Source: Lentzea albidocapillata subsp. violacea
Lineage (GTDB): Bacteria > Actinomycetota > Actinomycetes > Mycobacteriales > Pseudonocardiaceae
Assembly: GCF_900100275.1 (NCBI RefSeq)
Contig: NZ_FNET01000014.1
Span: 167,291-231,290 of the forward strand
Reading direction: 5' to 3'
DNA: 64,000 bases
This document shows, piece after piece, positions 13,260-22,421 of the stretch. Under the pieces are notes generated by a model. It did no database searches. It was not told where the DNA came from and worked only from the letters and a program-made list of their open reading frames with translations. The position numbers were made by a program, and so were the translations under genes. Each line of letters opens with the position of its first letter. Position 1 is the stretch's first letter.

Positions 13260-14702
13260 ATGACTTCAGGGGGATCGAGGACCGACTCGCGCTGGCTGGC
13301 GCTGATAGTGCTGTGCGCAGGCATGTTGATGATCGTGCTGGACCAGACGATCGTGAACGTCGCGCTGCCCGCGATCGCGGAAGACCTCAAGTTCGGCCAG
13401 GCGGGACTCGCCTGGGTCGTGAACGCGTACCTGATCGCCTACGGCGGTCTGCTCCTGCTCGCGGGTCGGCTGGGTGACCTGATCGGGCACAAGAAGGTGT
13501 TCCTGATCGGCCTGGGCGTCTTCACGGTGGCTTCGCTGCTGTGCGGGCTCTCGTTCAGCGCCGAGATGCTGATCGTTTCGAGGTTCGTGCAGGGAGCGGG
13601 CGGTGCGCTCGCCACGTCCGTGACACTGGGCATGGTCGTGACGATGTTCCCCGAGCCCAACGAGCAGAGGCGCGCCATCGGCGTGTTCAGCTTCGTCGCG
13701 GCGGCGGGCGCGTCCCTGGGCCTGTTGCTCGGCGGCGTGCTGACCGACGCCATGTCGTGGCACTGGATCTTCTTCGTGAACATCCCGATCGGGATCGTGG
13801 CCGCGGTGGCCGCAGTCCGCCTGGTGCCCGACTCCGTGGGTCTTGGCCTGCGGGAAGGTGCGGACGTCCTCGGCGCGCTGCTGATCGTGGCCGCGGTGAT
13901 GCTCGGCGTCTACACGATCGTCAAGGCGGAGCACTACGGTTTCGGTTCCGCGCACACGCTGGGACTGGGTGCCGTCGCGCTGGCGTTGCTGGTGGGATTC
14001 GTGCAACGCCAACGAACCGCCGCGAAGCCGTTGCTGCCGTTGCGGGTGTTCAAGTCCCGCAACGTGACCGGCGCGAACCTGGTGCAGATCTCCATGGTCG
14101 CCGGCATGTTCGGCCTGTTCTTCCTCGGCACCCTGTACATGCAGCTCGTGCTGCAGTACACGCCGTTGCAGATCGGCCTGGCGTTCATGCCCGTCGCCGG
14201 CGCGATCGCGGTGTTCTCGGTGTCGCTGTCGGCACGCCTGAACATCCGCTTCGGCGAACGCAACATGCTGATCGTGGGCCTGCTGTTCATGCTCGTCGGC
14301 ATGCTGGTGTTCACACAGGTGCCGGTCGACGGCTCGTACGTCGCACACATCCTGCCCGCCGTGGCACCGCTGGGCATCGGTCTGGGGCTGTCGTTCCCGG
14401 CCCTGATGACGCTGGCGATGTCCGGCGCCGCGCACGACGAGGCGGGCCTGGCGTCCGGTCTCGTGAACACGACCGCGCAGGTCGGCGGCGCCCTGGGACT
14501 GGCGGTGCTGGCCACGACCTCGACCACCTACACCTCGTCGCTGCTCGCCTCGGGCGTCGGCCGTCTGGAGGCGCTGACCTCGGGCTTCCACCTGGCGTTC
14601 TGGATCTCGTCGGCGCTCGTGGCGGTGGCGCTCGGGCTGGCCGTGTTCGTGCTGCGGCAGGTCACCGTTGACCGCGAGGCCCAGCCCGTGCTGGTGCACT
14701 AG
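13260..14702 (+). CDS. MFS drug exporter, DHA2 (EmrB/QacA) type
   Basis: 480 residues with about 14 predicted membrane segments. Motifs fit DHA2 proton antiporters: LDQTIVNVALPAIAEDL in TM1 (motif D1), GRLGDLIGHKKVF (motif A) and RFVQGAGGALATSV (motif B), plus GAALGLLLGG-type motif C. It would sit in the cytoplasmic membrane and export hydrophobic or cationic compounds with proton counterflow; the substrate cannot be read from sequence. It follows the MarR gene by 40 nt, with a perfect inverted repeat over its promoter, so it is probably induced by its substrates. Confidence 0.9.
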   Translation: MTSGGSRTDSRWLALIVLCAGMLMIVLDQTIVNVALPAIAEDLKFGQAGLAWVVNAYLIAYGGLLLLAGRLGDLIGHKKVFLIGLGVFTVASLLCGLSFSAEMLIVSRFVQGAGGALATSVTLGMVVTMFPEPNEQRRAIGVFSFVAAAGASLGLLLGGVLTDAMSWHWIFFVNIPIGIVAAVAAVRLVPDSVGLGLREGADVLGALLIVAAVMLGVYTIVKAEHYGFGSAHTLGLGAVALALLVGFVQRQRTAAKPLLPLRVFKSRNVTGANLVQISMVAGMFGLFFLGTLYMQLVLQYTPLQIGLAFMPVAGAIAVFSVSLSARLNIRFGERNMLIVGLLFMLVGMLVFTQVPVDGSYVAHILPAVAPLGIGLGLSFPALMTLAMSGAAHDEAGLASGLVNTTAQVGGALGLAVLATTSTTYTSSLLASGVGRLEALTSGFHLAFWISSALVAVALGLAVFVLRQVTVDREAQPVLVH

Positions 14703-14793
14703 GACCGTGACGTATCCCGGGTCACAGCCCTGACGACGTGCGCGGCTACCCTGTTCGCACATCCCGTACCTGTTTTCGAGGAGTCACACCGTC

Positions 14794-15204
14794 GTGTCCG
14801 AGCGCACCCTGGTTCTCGTTAAGCCCGATGGCGTTGCCCGTGGTCTCGTCGGCGAGGTGATCGCCCGCATCGAGCGCAAGGGCCTCAAGCTCGCCGCTCT
14901 GGAGCTGCGCACCGCCGACCGCGCCACCGCCGAGCAGCACTACGCGGAGCACGACGGCAAGTCGTTCTACGCCGACCTTGTGGACTTCATCACCGGTGGG
15001 CCGTTGGTCGCTCTCGTGGTGGAGGGTGTTCGGGCGGTGCCCGCGTTCCGTCAGCTGGCCGGTGGGACCGACCCCATCGAGAAGGCCACGCCCGGCACGA
15101 TTCGGGGGGACTTCGGGACTGAGGTCCAGTTCAACCTGGTGCATGGGTCTGACTCTGTTGAGTCGGCTGAGCGCGAGATCAAGATCTGGTTCCCTCACCT
15201 CTGA
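14794..15204 (+). CDS. ndk: Nucleoside diphosphate kinase
   Basis: 136 residues, the usual length, from GTG; GAGGAG at 14779-14784 precedes it by about 10 nt and a TACCCT -10 lies near 14746. The protein has TLVLVKPDGVARGLVGEVI at the N-terminus and the active-site histidine in NLVHGSDS. It transfers the gamma phosphate between nucleoside triphosphates and diphosphates through a phosphohistidine in the cytoplasm. In mycobacteria it directly follows folC-DUF4233; here about 14 kb of other genes intervene. Confidence 0.97.
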   Translation: MSERTLVLVKPDGVARGLVGEVIARIERKGLKLAALELRTADRATAEQHYAEHDGKSFYADLVDFITGGPLVALVVEGVRAVPAFRQLAGGTDPIEKATPGTIRGDFGTEVQFNLVHGSDSVESAEREIKIWFPHL

Positions 15205-15218
15205 TTCTTGGGTGTTTT

Positions 15219-15235
15219 CTGGGGCTCCGCCCCAG
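15219..15235 (+). terminator. Terminator after ndk
   Basis: CTGGGGC, triloop TCC, GCCCCAG: a perfect 7-bp stem 14 bases after the ndk stop, preceded by TTTT. The flanking C-rich run gives it the look of a common actinomycete intrinsic or factor-assisted terminator. Confidence 0.65.
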
Positions 15236-15335
15236 ACCCCGCCAATCTGATCCAAAGCCGGGGTCTACGCCGCTCGCGGGTAGATGGCACGCCTGTTGCT
15301 TTGGGCGGAGGCGCGTTGCTTAGTTGGCTTGCGTT

Positions 15336-15479
15336 GGTGGGGTGGCTTCGTCACGAGCCGAGCCAAGAGCGGGCCACATGCAAGAAGGGGTGTCAACTCG
15401 ACGAAAAGCGTGTCGAGTTGACACCCCTTCTTGCATGCAGCAAGAGCTGTGGCACGACTCGTGACGAAGCCACCCCACC
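15336..15479. repeat. Large nested inverted repeat (two perfect stems)
   Basis: The outer arms 15336-15357 and 15458-15479 are perfect 22-bp inverted copies (GGTGGGGTGGCTTCG...). The inner arms 15378-15402 and 15412-15436 are perfect 25-bp inverted copies (containing GGGTGTCAACTCGAC) around a 9-base loop. The 20-21 bases between the stems are only partly paired (GCCAC 15373-15377 with GTGGC 15449-15453). It lies in the 335-bp non-coding gap between ndk and the convergent GNAT gene. It could be a two-way terminator, a REP/MITE-like element or a structured RNA; no open reading frame or transposase is attached. Confidence 0.85.
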
Positions 15480-15539
15480 CAGCCCGTTCGGTAGGACGGC
15501 TCGCCTGCGGCGTCGCGTTCGATCAGGTGCTGTGCGGGG

Positions 15540-16121
15540 TCAGGTCCTTCTGGGGCTGCTGCCCTTGCCGCCTGGTGCCGCGCCGTTGAGGGTGGTGCCC
15601 TCCGGGTAGCCGAGCGGCAGGTACATCCACACGTCGTCCCACCGTTCGGTGCCTACGGCGATCGCGTTCGGCATGCGGCCGCATTCGCGGAAGCCCAGGC
15701 TCTCGTACAGCTCGATTGCGCCGTGGTTGTTGCCTCGTACGCCGAGCATGACGATTTCGATGCCCTGTTCGCGGGCGTTCGCGATGAGGCCCTCCATCAC
15801 CCGTTTGCCCAGGCCGAGGCCGCGTGCTGAGGGGTGGGCCATGATCTGCTGGACTTCGGCGCGGTGTTGGAAGACTGCCGTTGAGCCGCGGCGCCAGAGG
15901 CCCACTGCGCGTACTACGCCGTCCACCGTGGCTGCGGTGAAGGCGGCGTTGCCGTCGCGGACCTGTTTGAGGACGGTGTCCAGCCAGGCTGAGATGCGGT
16001 CGTAGGTCGGAGGCTCGTGGTAGCCGACGGCGCCGCCTGCCGCGACCACGTCGTGCACGACTGTGTGGATCTCGGCGCGGAGGGTCTCGTCGGCTTCCGT
16101 GAGCCAGCGGAGTTCGGGCAT
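15540..16121 (-). CDS. GNAT family N-acetyltransferase
   Basis: 193 residues. The GNAT core is visible: an acetyl-CoA loop HPSARGLGLGKRVMEGLI (Q/RxxGxG/A type), a beta-strand IVMLGVRGNNHGAIELYESLGF, and a conserved C-terminal GFRECG. It would acetylate an amine on a small molecule or protein; the substrate is unknown. ATG 16121 is the first start consistent with GNAT homology; longer frames run into the divergent ABC gene's promoter. It is convergent with ndk across the nested repeat and divergent from the ABC exporter. Confidence 0.85.
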   Translation of the reverse strand: MPELRWLTEADETLRAEIHTVVHDVVAAGGAVGYHEPPTYDRISAWLDTVLKQVRDGNAAFTAATVDGVVRAVGLWRRGSTAVFQHRAEVQQIMAHPSARGLGLGKRVMEGLIANAREQGIEIVMLGVRGNNHGAIELYESLGFRECGRMPNAIAVGTERWDDVWMYLPLGYPEGTTLNGAAPGGKGSSPRRT

Positions 16122-16176
16122 GCGGCGATCGTAATTGCGTCGAAAATTGTCAGACCTGTTCGTTAACGTCGGACAG

Positions 16177-17091
16177 GTGGACAACCTTGTTGAAGCCAAG
16201 GCTCTGACCAAGCACTTCGGGTCGTTCGAGGCCGTGCGCGGCATCGACGTCGAGGTGCGGCGGGGGGAGGCGTTCGGGTTTCTCGGGCCCAACGGGGCCG
16301 GGAAGTCGTCGACCATGCGGATGATCTCGTGCGTGTCGGGGCGGACCGGTGGCGAGCTGAAGGTGCTCGGCATGGATCCGGGGACCGAGGGGCCCAAGAT
16401 CCGGGCCCGGATCGGGGTGGTGCCGCAGCTCGACAACCTGGACACCGAGCTGACGGTCCGGCAGAACCTGCAGATCTACGGGCGGTACTTCGGGATGTCC
16501 CGGCAGAAGTGTCGCGAGAAGGCCGAGGAGTTGCTGGAGTTCGCGCAGCTCGCCGAGCGGGCGGACCACGAGGTCGAGCCGCTCAGCGGTGGCATGAAGC
16601 GGCGGCTCACGATCGCCAGGTCCCTCGTGAACGACCCGGAGTTGCTCCTGCTCGACGAGCCGACCACCGGGTTGGACCCGCAGGCGCGGCATCTGTTGTG
16701 GGACAGGCTGTTCCGGCTGAAACAGGATGGTGTCACGCTCATCATCACGACCCACTACATGGACGAGGCCGAGCAGCTGTGCGATCGGCTCGTGGTGATG
16801 GACGGCGGGCGGATCGCCGCCGAGGGGTCGCCCAGTGAGCTGATCAACCGGTACTCCACCAGGGAGGTGCTGGAGCTGCGGTTCCAGCCCGGCGCGCAGA
16901 AGCCCGACCTGGAGCGGTTCGCCGACCGGGTGGAGGTGTTGCCGGACCGGTTGCTGCTCTACACGCAGGACGGGGAGGCGACTCTCCAGAGAGTCCACGA
17001 GCACGGGGTTCAGCCGGTGCAGAGCCTGGTGCGCCGCAGTTCGCTGGAGGACGTGTTCCTGCGGCTCACCGGCCGGACGTTGGTGGACTGA
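16177..17091 (+). CDS. ABC-2 type exporter, ATP-binding subunit
   Basis: 304 residues with Walker A GPNGAGKSS, Q-loop VPQLDNLD, signature LSGGMKRRL, Walker B LLLLDEPTTGLD and an H-loop histidine in TTHYMDE. The C-terminal extension of about 85 residues resembles NodI/DrrA-type exporters. GTG 16177 is preferred because TAACGT (16164-16169) lies 7 nt before it, a leaderless promoter pattern; an upstream TTG in frame would overlap that promoter. It is the first gene of a three-gene unit with two permeases, overlapping the next start by 1 nt. The substrate (lipid, polyketide or other) is unknown. Confidence 0.92.
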   Translation: MDNLVEAKALTKHFGSFEAVRGIDVEVRRGEAFGFLGPNGAGKSSTMRMISCVSGRTGGELKVLGMDPGTEGPKIRARIGVVPQLDNLDTELTVRQNLQIYGRYFGMSRQKCREKAEELLEFAQLAERADHEVEPLSGGMKRRLTIARSLVNDPELLLLDEPTTGLDPQARHLLWDRLFRLKQDGVTLIITTHYMDEAEQLCDRLVVMDGGRIAAEGSPSELINRYSTREVLELRFQPGAQKPDLERFADRVEVLPDRLLLYTQDGEATLQRVHEHGVQPVQSLVRRSSLEDVFLRLTGRTLVD

Positions 17092-17864
17092 TGCAGACGC
17101 TGAGGGCTTCCTGGTTCGGCTTCGAGAAGGCTTGGACGTGGTACCGGCGCAACTGGCGGGCCACGGCGGTGTCGAGTTTCCTGACGCCGGTGTTGTTCCT
17201 GGTCGCGCTCGGGCTGGGGTTCGGGTCCCAGGTGCAGTCGACGGCGTTGATCGGTGGCGTGTCGTACCTGGAGTACCTCGCACCCGCGCTGGTCGTGGTC
17301 ACGGCTATCCAAGGGGCCACGTTCGACTCGACGTACCCGATCATGTCGCAGTTCATGTGGCAGAAGTCGTTCGTCGCGATGGCGGCCACGCCGATCACGC
17401 CGGCGCAGGTGCTCTACGGGCAGACAATGTGGATCGGCTCGCAGTTGTTCGCGCGGTCCGCGGTGTTCGTGGCGATCGCGGTCGTTCTCGGCGCCGCCGC
17501 CGGGCCCGGCATCCTGTTGTCCATCGTGTTCGGGACGCTGGCGGGGCTCGCGTTCAGCGCCCCGTTGGTCGCCTACAGCGCGACGTTGGACAAGCCGGAC
17601 AGCTTCACCACCATCTTCCGGTTCGTGTTGATGCCGATGACGCTGTTCACCGGGGCGTTCTTCCCGGTCAGCCAGCTGCCGGACTGGTTGCTGCCGGTGG
17701 TGTGGCTGACGCCCGCGTGGCACGGCATCGAGCTCGCGAGAGGCGCGACGTTCGGCACGATCGACCTCTTACCGGCGTTGGGCCACCTCGTGTACCTCGT
17801 GGCGCTGACGGCCGCGGGCATCGCGCTCGGCGTGAAGTTCTTCCACCGGAGGCTGGCGGTATGA
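17091..17864 (+). CDS. ABC-2 type exporter permease, first subunit
   Basis: 257 residues with about six membrane segments and the ABC-2 permease pattern seen in NodJ-like proteins, including a conserved region before the last segments (MTLFTGAFFPVSQLPDWL, TPAWHGIELARG). It forms a membrane pore with the neighbouring permease and ATPase. Its start overlaps the ATPase stop by 1 nt and its stop overlaps the next start (ATGA), so all three subunits are coupled and probably made in equal amounts. Confidence 0.88.
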   Translation: MQTLRASWFGFEKAWTWYRRNWRATAVSSFLTPVLFLVALGLGFGSQVQSTALIGGVSYLEYLAPALVVVTAIQGATFDSTYPIMSQFMWQKSFVAMAATPITPAQVLYGQTMWIGSQLFARSAVFVAIAVVLGAAAGPGILLSIVFGTLAGLAFSAPLVAYSATLDKPDSFTTIFRFVLMPMTLFTGAFFPVSQLPDWLLPVVWLTPAWHGIELARGATFGTIDLLPALGHLVYLVALTAAGIALGVKFFHRRLAV

Positions 17865-18703
17865 CGCAGACCCTCGATCGCGAGAAGGCCGTGCCCGCCA
17901 GCGTGGGGCTGCTGTGGCGCGTGATTCCGCCGGGGTTGTACGGCGGCAGGGCCAGCATGCTCGTCGAACGCGCTGCGCTGGTGAACCGGCGCGCGTGGTT
18001 CGTGCTGGTCGGCGGGGCCTTCGAGCCCCTGCTGTTCCTGTGGTCGCTCGGGCTCGGGTTCGGGCAGATGGTGTCGGCGGTGGCCGGGCCGGACGGGCGG
18101 CCGATCAGCTACGCGGCGTTCGTGGCGCCCGCGCTGCTGGCGGCGAGCGCGATGAACGGGGCCGTGTACGACGCGACGTTCAACGTGTTCTTCAAGTTCA
18201 AGTACGTGAAGCTGTACGACGCGATGCTCACGACGCCGATGGGGCCGCTGGACATCGCGATCGGCGAGATCGCCTGGGCGCTGCTGCGAGGTGGCCTGTA
18301 CTCGGCCGGGTTCCTCGCGGTCATGCTCGGGATGGGGCTGATCTTCTCGCCCTGGGCGTTGCTCGCGTTGCCGGCGGCGCTGCTGGTGGCGTTCGCGTTC
18401 GCCGCTGTGGGCATGGCGGCGACGACGTTCATGAGGTCGTGGCAGGACTTCGATCTCGTGCAGCTCGCGGTCCTGCCGCTGTTCCTGTTCTCGACGACGT
18501 TCTACCCGCTGTCGGTCTACCCGGGCTGGCTGCAGGTGGTGGTCACGTGGACGCCGCTCTACCACGCCATCGAGCTGATGCGGGGCCTCACGCTGGGCGT
18601 TGTCGGCTGGGGCATGCTCGGCCACGTCGCGTACTTCGCGGTCCTCGCGGCCGTGGGAACGGTGGTGGCGGCACGGCGATTGGGGAAGCTGTTGCTGGAC
18701 TGA
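17861..18703 (+). CDS. ABC-2 type exporter permease, second subunit
   Basis: 280 residues, about six membrane segments after a cytoplasmic N-terminus of some 40 residues. It shares the layout of the first permease (LFLFSTTFYPLSVYPGWL, TPLYHAIELMRGLTLG), indicating an old duplication and a heterodimeric membrane part. Two different permeases with one ATPase are typical of NodIJ/DrrAB-like antibiotic or lipid exporters. It closes the operon; the next gene starts 45 bp downstream with its own -10-like sequence. Confidence 0.88.
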   Translation: MTQTLDREKAVPASVGLLWRVIPPGLYGGRASMLVERAALVNRRAWFVLVGGAFEPLLFLWSLGLGFGQMVSAVAGPDGRPISYAAFVAPALLAASAMNGAVYDATFNVFFKFKYVKLYDAMLTTPMGPLDIAIGEIAWALLRGGLYSAGFLAVMLGMGLIFSPWALLALPAALLVAFAFAAVGMAATTFMRSWQDFDLVQLAVLPLFLFSTTFYPLSVYPGWLQVVVTWTPLYHAIELMRGLTLGVVGWGMLGHVAYFAVLAAVGTVVAARRLGKLLLD

Positions 18704-18748
18704 ACCCGCGATTCGGCTCGCGCCCGCGGAGGCCGTTACTCTGGTCGT

Positions 18749-20710
18749 GTGAGTGCCGAGTCTGTTTTCCCCAGGTTGGAGCCCCTGCTGCCGCGGATCT
18801 CCAAGCCGGTGCAGTACGTCGGCGGCGAGCTCAACGCGACCGTCAAGGACTGGGACGAGGCGTCCGTGCGCTGGGCGTTGATGTATCCCGACGCGTACGA
18901 GGTCGGCCTGCCCAACCAGGGCGTCATGATCCTCTACGAGATCCTCAACGAGCTGCCGGACGTGCTCGCCGAGCGCACGTACGCCGTGTGGCCGGACCTC
19001 GAGGCGCTCATGCGTGAGCACGACGTCCCGCAGTTCACGGTCGACGGGCACCGGCCGGTGAAGGCGTTCGACCTGTTCGGCATCAGCTTCGCGACGGAGC
19101 TGGGTTACACGAACATGCTGACGGCGCTGGACCTCGCCGGCATCCCGCTGCACGCCAAGGACCGCACCGAGGCCGACCCGATCGTGGTCGCCGGTGGGCA
19201 CGCGGCGTTCAACCCGGAGCCGATCGCGGACTTCGTGGACGCGGCGGTGCTGGGCGACGGTGAAGAGGCCGTCCTCGAGATCACCGAGATCGTGAAGAAC
19301 TGGAAGGCCGAGGGCTCGCCCGGCGGCCGCGACGAGGTGCTGACCAGGCTCGCCGAGACCGGCGGCGTGTACATCCCGCGCTTCTACGACGTGGAGTACC
19401 TGCCCGACGGCCGCATCCAGCGCGTCGTGCCGAACCGCGACCGGGTCCCGTACCGCGTCTTCAAGCGCACCACGATGGACCTCGACGCGTGGCCGTACCC
19501 GAAGCAGCCGCTGGTGCCGCTCGCCGAGAGCGTCCACGAGCGGATGAGCGTCGAGATCTTCCGCGGCTGCACCCGCGGCTGCCGCTTCTGCCAGGCGGGC
19601 ATGATCACCCGCCCGGTGCGCGAGCGGTCCATCGAGGGCATCGGCGCCATGGTCCAGAAGGGACTGGCGGCGACCGGCTTCGAAGAGGTCGGCCTGCTGT
19701 CACTGTCCAGTGCGGACCACAGCGAGATCGCCGAGATCACCAAGGGCCTCGCGGACCGTTACGAGGGCACGAACACGGGCCTGAGCCTGCCGAGCACCCG
19801 CGTCGACGCGTTCAACATCGATCTCGCGAACGAGTTGTCCCGCAACGGAAGGCGCTCGGGCCTGACCTTCGCGCCCGAGGGCGGCAGCGAGCGGATGCGC
19901 CGCGTCATCAACAAGATGGTGTCCGAAGAGGACCTGATCCGGACGGTGTCGGCCGCGTTCTCCAACGGCTGGCGGCAGGTGAAGCTCTACTTCATGTGCG
20001 GCCTCCCGACCGAGGAGGACGAGGACGTCCTGCAGATCGCGGAGATGGCGAAGAACGTCATCCGCGCGGGCCGGCAGGCCAGCGGCCGCAACGACGTCCG
20101 CTGCACCATCTCGATCGGCGGGTTCGTCCCCAAGCCGCACACGCCGTTCCAGTGGGCCGCGCAGTGCGCCCCGGACGTCGTCGACGACCGCCTGCGCAAG
20201 CTGCGGGAAGCCGTCAACAGCGACCGCAGTCTCGGCCGCAACATCGGCATGCGCTACCACGACGGCAAGCCAAGCCTCATCGAAGGCCTGCTCAGCCGGG
20301 GTGACCGGCGCATCGGCAAGGTCATCGAGGCCGTGTGGCGCGACGGCGGCCGGTTCGACGGCTGGAGCGAGCACTTCTCCTACGACCGCTGGACCACCAT
20401 GGCCGCGCGGGAGCTGGAACCGCTCGGCGTCGACCTCGCCTGGTACACCACCCGCGAGCGCGAGGAGCTGGAGGTCCTGCCCTGGGACCACCTCGACTCG
20501 GGCCTCGACAAGGAATGGCTCTGGGCCGACTGGCAGGACGCGCTCGACGAGCGCGAGCAGGACGACTGCCGCTGGACCCCGTGCTTCGACTGCGGTGTCT
20601 GCCCGGCGATGGGCACGGACATCGAGGTCGGTCCCACGGGCCGCAAGCTGCTGCCGATCTCCCCGGTCGGCGTCGGCTCGCCGGTGAAGAACCCCACGCT
20701 CACGCCGTGA
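18749..20710 (+). CDS. TIGR03960 family B12-binding-type radical SAM protein
   Basis: 653 residues from GTG; TACTCT (18737-18742) sits 6 nt before it, suggesting a leaderless mRNA. The N-terminal ~200 residues resemble a cobalamin-binding-like domain (YPDAYEVGLPNQG, VVAGGHAAFNPEP). The radical SAM cysteine motif is RGCTRGCRFCQAGM near residue 270, followed by the SAM-barrel strands and a C-terminal cysteine cluster (CFDCGVCPAMG). This is the TIGR03960 family, whose chemistry is unknown. It is normally next to, or fused with, the TIGR03936 gene; here a protease gene on the other strand separates them. Confidence 0.92.
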   Translation: MSAESVFPRLEPLLPRISKPVQYVGGELNATVKDWDEASVRWALMYPDAYEVGLPNQGVMILYEILNELPDVLAERTYAVWPDLEALMREHDVPQFTVDGHRPVKAFDLFGISFATELGYTNMLTALDLAGIPLHAKDRTEADPIVVAGGHAAFNPEPIADFVDAAVLGDGEEAVLEITEIVKNWKAEGSPGGRDEVLTRLAETGGVYIPRFYDVEYLPDGRIQRVVPNRDRVPYRVFKRTTMDLDAWPYPKQPLVPLAESVHERMSVEIFRGCTRGCRFCQAGMITRPVRERSIEGIGAMVQKGLAATGFEEVGLLSLSSADHSEIAEITKGLADRYEGTNTGLSLPSTRVDAFNIDLANELSRNGRRSGLTFAPEGGSERMRRVINKMVSEEDLIRTVSAAFSNGWRQVKLYFMCGLPTEEDEDVLQIAEMAKNVIRAGRQASGRNDVRCTISIGGFVPKPHTPFQWAAQCAPDVVDDRLRKLREAVNSDRSLGRNIGMRYHDGKPSLIEGLLSRGDRRIGKVIEAVWRDGGRFDGWSEHFSYDRWTTMAARELEPLGVDLAWYTTREREELEVLPWDHLDSGLDKEWLWADWQDALDEREQDDCRWTPCFDCGVCPAMGTDIEVGPTGRKLLPISPVGVGSPVKNPTLTP

Positions 20711-20715
20711 CCTGA

Positions 20716-20769
20716 GTGCACGCGGGGAGCTTTCGTACTCGGTGAGAGCACGAAGGTCCCCGCGTGCAC
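20716..20769. terminator. Bidirectional hairpin between convergent genes
   Basis: GTGCACGCGGGGA (20716-20728) pairs perfectly with TCCCCGCGTGCAC (20757-20769), and GCTTTCGT pairs further with ACGAAGG inside. It lies between the stops of the radical SAM gene (+) and the subtilase gene (-), so it can end transcription from both. Confidence 0.8.
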
Positions 20770-20785
20770 AGCAGCAGGCAGGCGG

Positions 20786-22216
20786 CTACTTCGTGACGGC
20801 GGCGAGCGCGTCCACGAGCCCGTGGCCGTAGAACGAGTTGTACTCCGAGTACCCGGTGCAGAACGCGTCCTGCACACCCGTGCCGTTCAGGTCGTAGTCG
20901 GCGGGGCACGCCAGCGTCTGCGCCTGCGCGTTCAGCATCCGCCCCAGCGACACCGCGTCCTTCTCGGGATGCACCGACGCGATCAGCGCCGCCACCCCGG
21001 CCGCGTGCGGAGTCGCCATCGACGTGCCGCACGAGTAGTCGTAGCCGGACGGCACGGTCGAGAGCACGCACCCGTTCGGCGCGCGCGAGTCGCCACCCGG
21101 CGCCGTCACGTCGATCGCGCCCAGCCCGTACGAGCTGTACCCGGCCTTGGTCTTGGTCGAATCGACCGCGGACACGCCCACGACGTTCTTGAGCTGCGCC
21201 GGGAGCACCACGCACGTCGAGTCGACCGGCCGCGTCCGCGCCTCGCCGTTCGTCGGCGACATCGAGTCGCGCCCCGGCCGGGACAGGTCGGCGGCGGCGT
21301 TCCCGGCGGCGGCGACCGTCAGCACGTTGCTCGAGGTCGCGTAGTCGACGGCACGGCGCACGGCCTCGTAGACGACGCGCTGACCGGGCTCGCTCTGGCA
21401 CGTGAACAGGTACGGGTCGATGAAGTAGCTGTTGTTGGTGATCGTCATCTGCTGCGCGGCGGCCCACATGAAGCCGCACACCGCGTACTCGGGATAGATG
21501 AAGCCCTCGTCGTCCACGACCTTCACGGACGCGATGCGCACGCCCGGTGCGACACCCGTGGTGCCGCGGCCGTCGTCCGCGGCGGCGATGGTGCCGGCGA
21601 CGTGCGTGCCGTGGGGAGACGTCGTCGGGGCCCACGCGGACGGTGACGTGTCGGGCATGCCGGTCAGGCACCCCGCGGACAGTTCGGGTGCCAGCGCGCC
21701 GGCCAGGTCGGGATGGCGGGCGTCGACGCCCGAGTCCAGCACGCCCACGACGACGGACTTGGAGCCCGTGGTGATCTCGTGCGCGGCCGGGGCGTTGATG
21801 AGATCCATGTCCCACTGCTCGGCCGAGCGCACGCCCGAGGGCCGGAACAGCTCCGTGTCGTCCTTCTTCCGCTTCACCGACCGCTTGGCGATGCTCTCGG
21901 CCTGGGCGCTGTACGCGCGCTGCGGGCCGATCCGGCCGAGGAAACCGGGGTCCGGCGAGGTGGCCACCGCGACCGAGATCTGCGGGTAGTAGACGGTGGT
22001 CAGGCCACACGCCCCGGTGATCTCGGAATCCGCCGTCTCGGAGGGCGTGAACTGCGGAAAGACCACCAGGTAGCGCAGCAGCGGACCGGGTTGGATGCAG
22101 GTGGGCGCCGCGGGCACCAGGTCTGGTTCCGCGCTTGCGGGCAGGGAGGCCGCCAAGCACCCGGCCACGAGCAACGCGGTCATCGCCGCCGCTCGTGCGC
22201 GGTGGGGCAGAGGCAC
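20786..22216 (-). CDS. Secreted subtilisin-like serine protease (S8)
   Basis: 476 residues from GTG, with GGAGG 6 nt upstream. A Sec signal peptide covers about residues 1-29 (cleavage ASA-E). A propeptide-like region to about residue 130 precedes the S8 catalytic domain with the intact triad D161 (VLDSGVD), H202 (HGTHVAGT) and S399 (GTSMATPH). Several cysteines suggest disulfides. There is no C-terminal membrane anchor, so it is not a mycosin of an ESX system but a soluble secreted protease. It is antisense-inserted between two genes that are usually adjacent. Monocistronic. Confidence 0.93.
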   Translation of the reverse strand: MPLPHRARAAAMTALLVAGCLAASLPASAEPDLVPAAPTCIQPGPLLRYLVVFPQFTPSETADSEITGACGLTTVYYPQISVAVATSPDPGFLGRIGPQRAYSAQAESIAKRSVKRKKDDTELFRPSGVRSAEQWDMDLINAPAAHEITTGSKSVVVGVLDSGVDARHPDLAGALAPELSAGCLTGMPDTSPSAWAPTTSPHGTHVAGTIAAADDGRGTTGVAPGVRIASVKVVDDEGFIYPEYAVCGFMWAAAQQMTITNNSYFIDPYLFTCQSEPGQRVVYEAVRRAVDYATSSNVLTVAAAGNAAADLSRPGRDSMSPTNGEARTRPVDSTCVVLPAQLKNVVGVSAVDSTKTKAGYSSYGLGAIDVTAPGGDSRAPNGCVLSTVPSGYDYSCGTSMATPHAAGVAALIASVHPEKDAVSLGRMLNAQAQTLACPADYDLNGTGVQDAFCTGYSEYNSFYGHGLVDALAAVTK

Positions 22217-22421
22217 CAGGGACCTCCAGGTCGGCAGGGCGTCCAGTCAGCCGGACCGTAGCCACGCGCAACGATCTAGACAAGCTGAACGTTCTGAATC
22301 AGGTTCACGGTACCGTCCTCATGGACGAACAGCCTGCGCCGATGGGACCGCTCACCCGTCGGAACACCACTCGGGAGCACCGCTGAGCCGCAACCTGCCG
22401 AACAACCCCTCCGCCGTCGCG

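Noticed and set aside
20786..22216. Mycosin (MycP) of an ESX system, because of the ESX-type cassette in the window
   Set aside because: No C-terminal membrane anchor and not next to ESX genes. It reads as an ordinary secreted subtilase.
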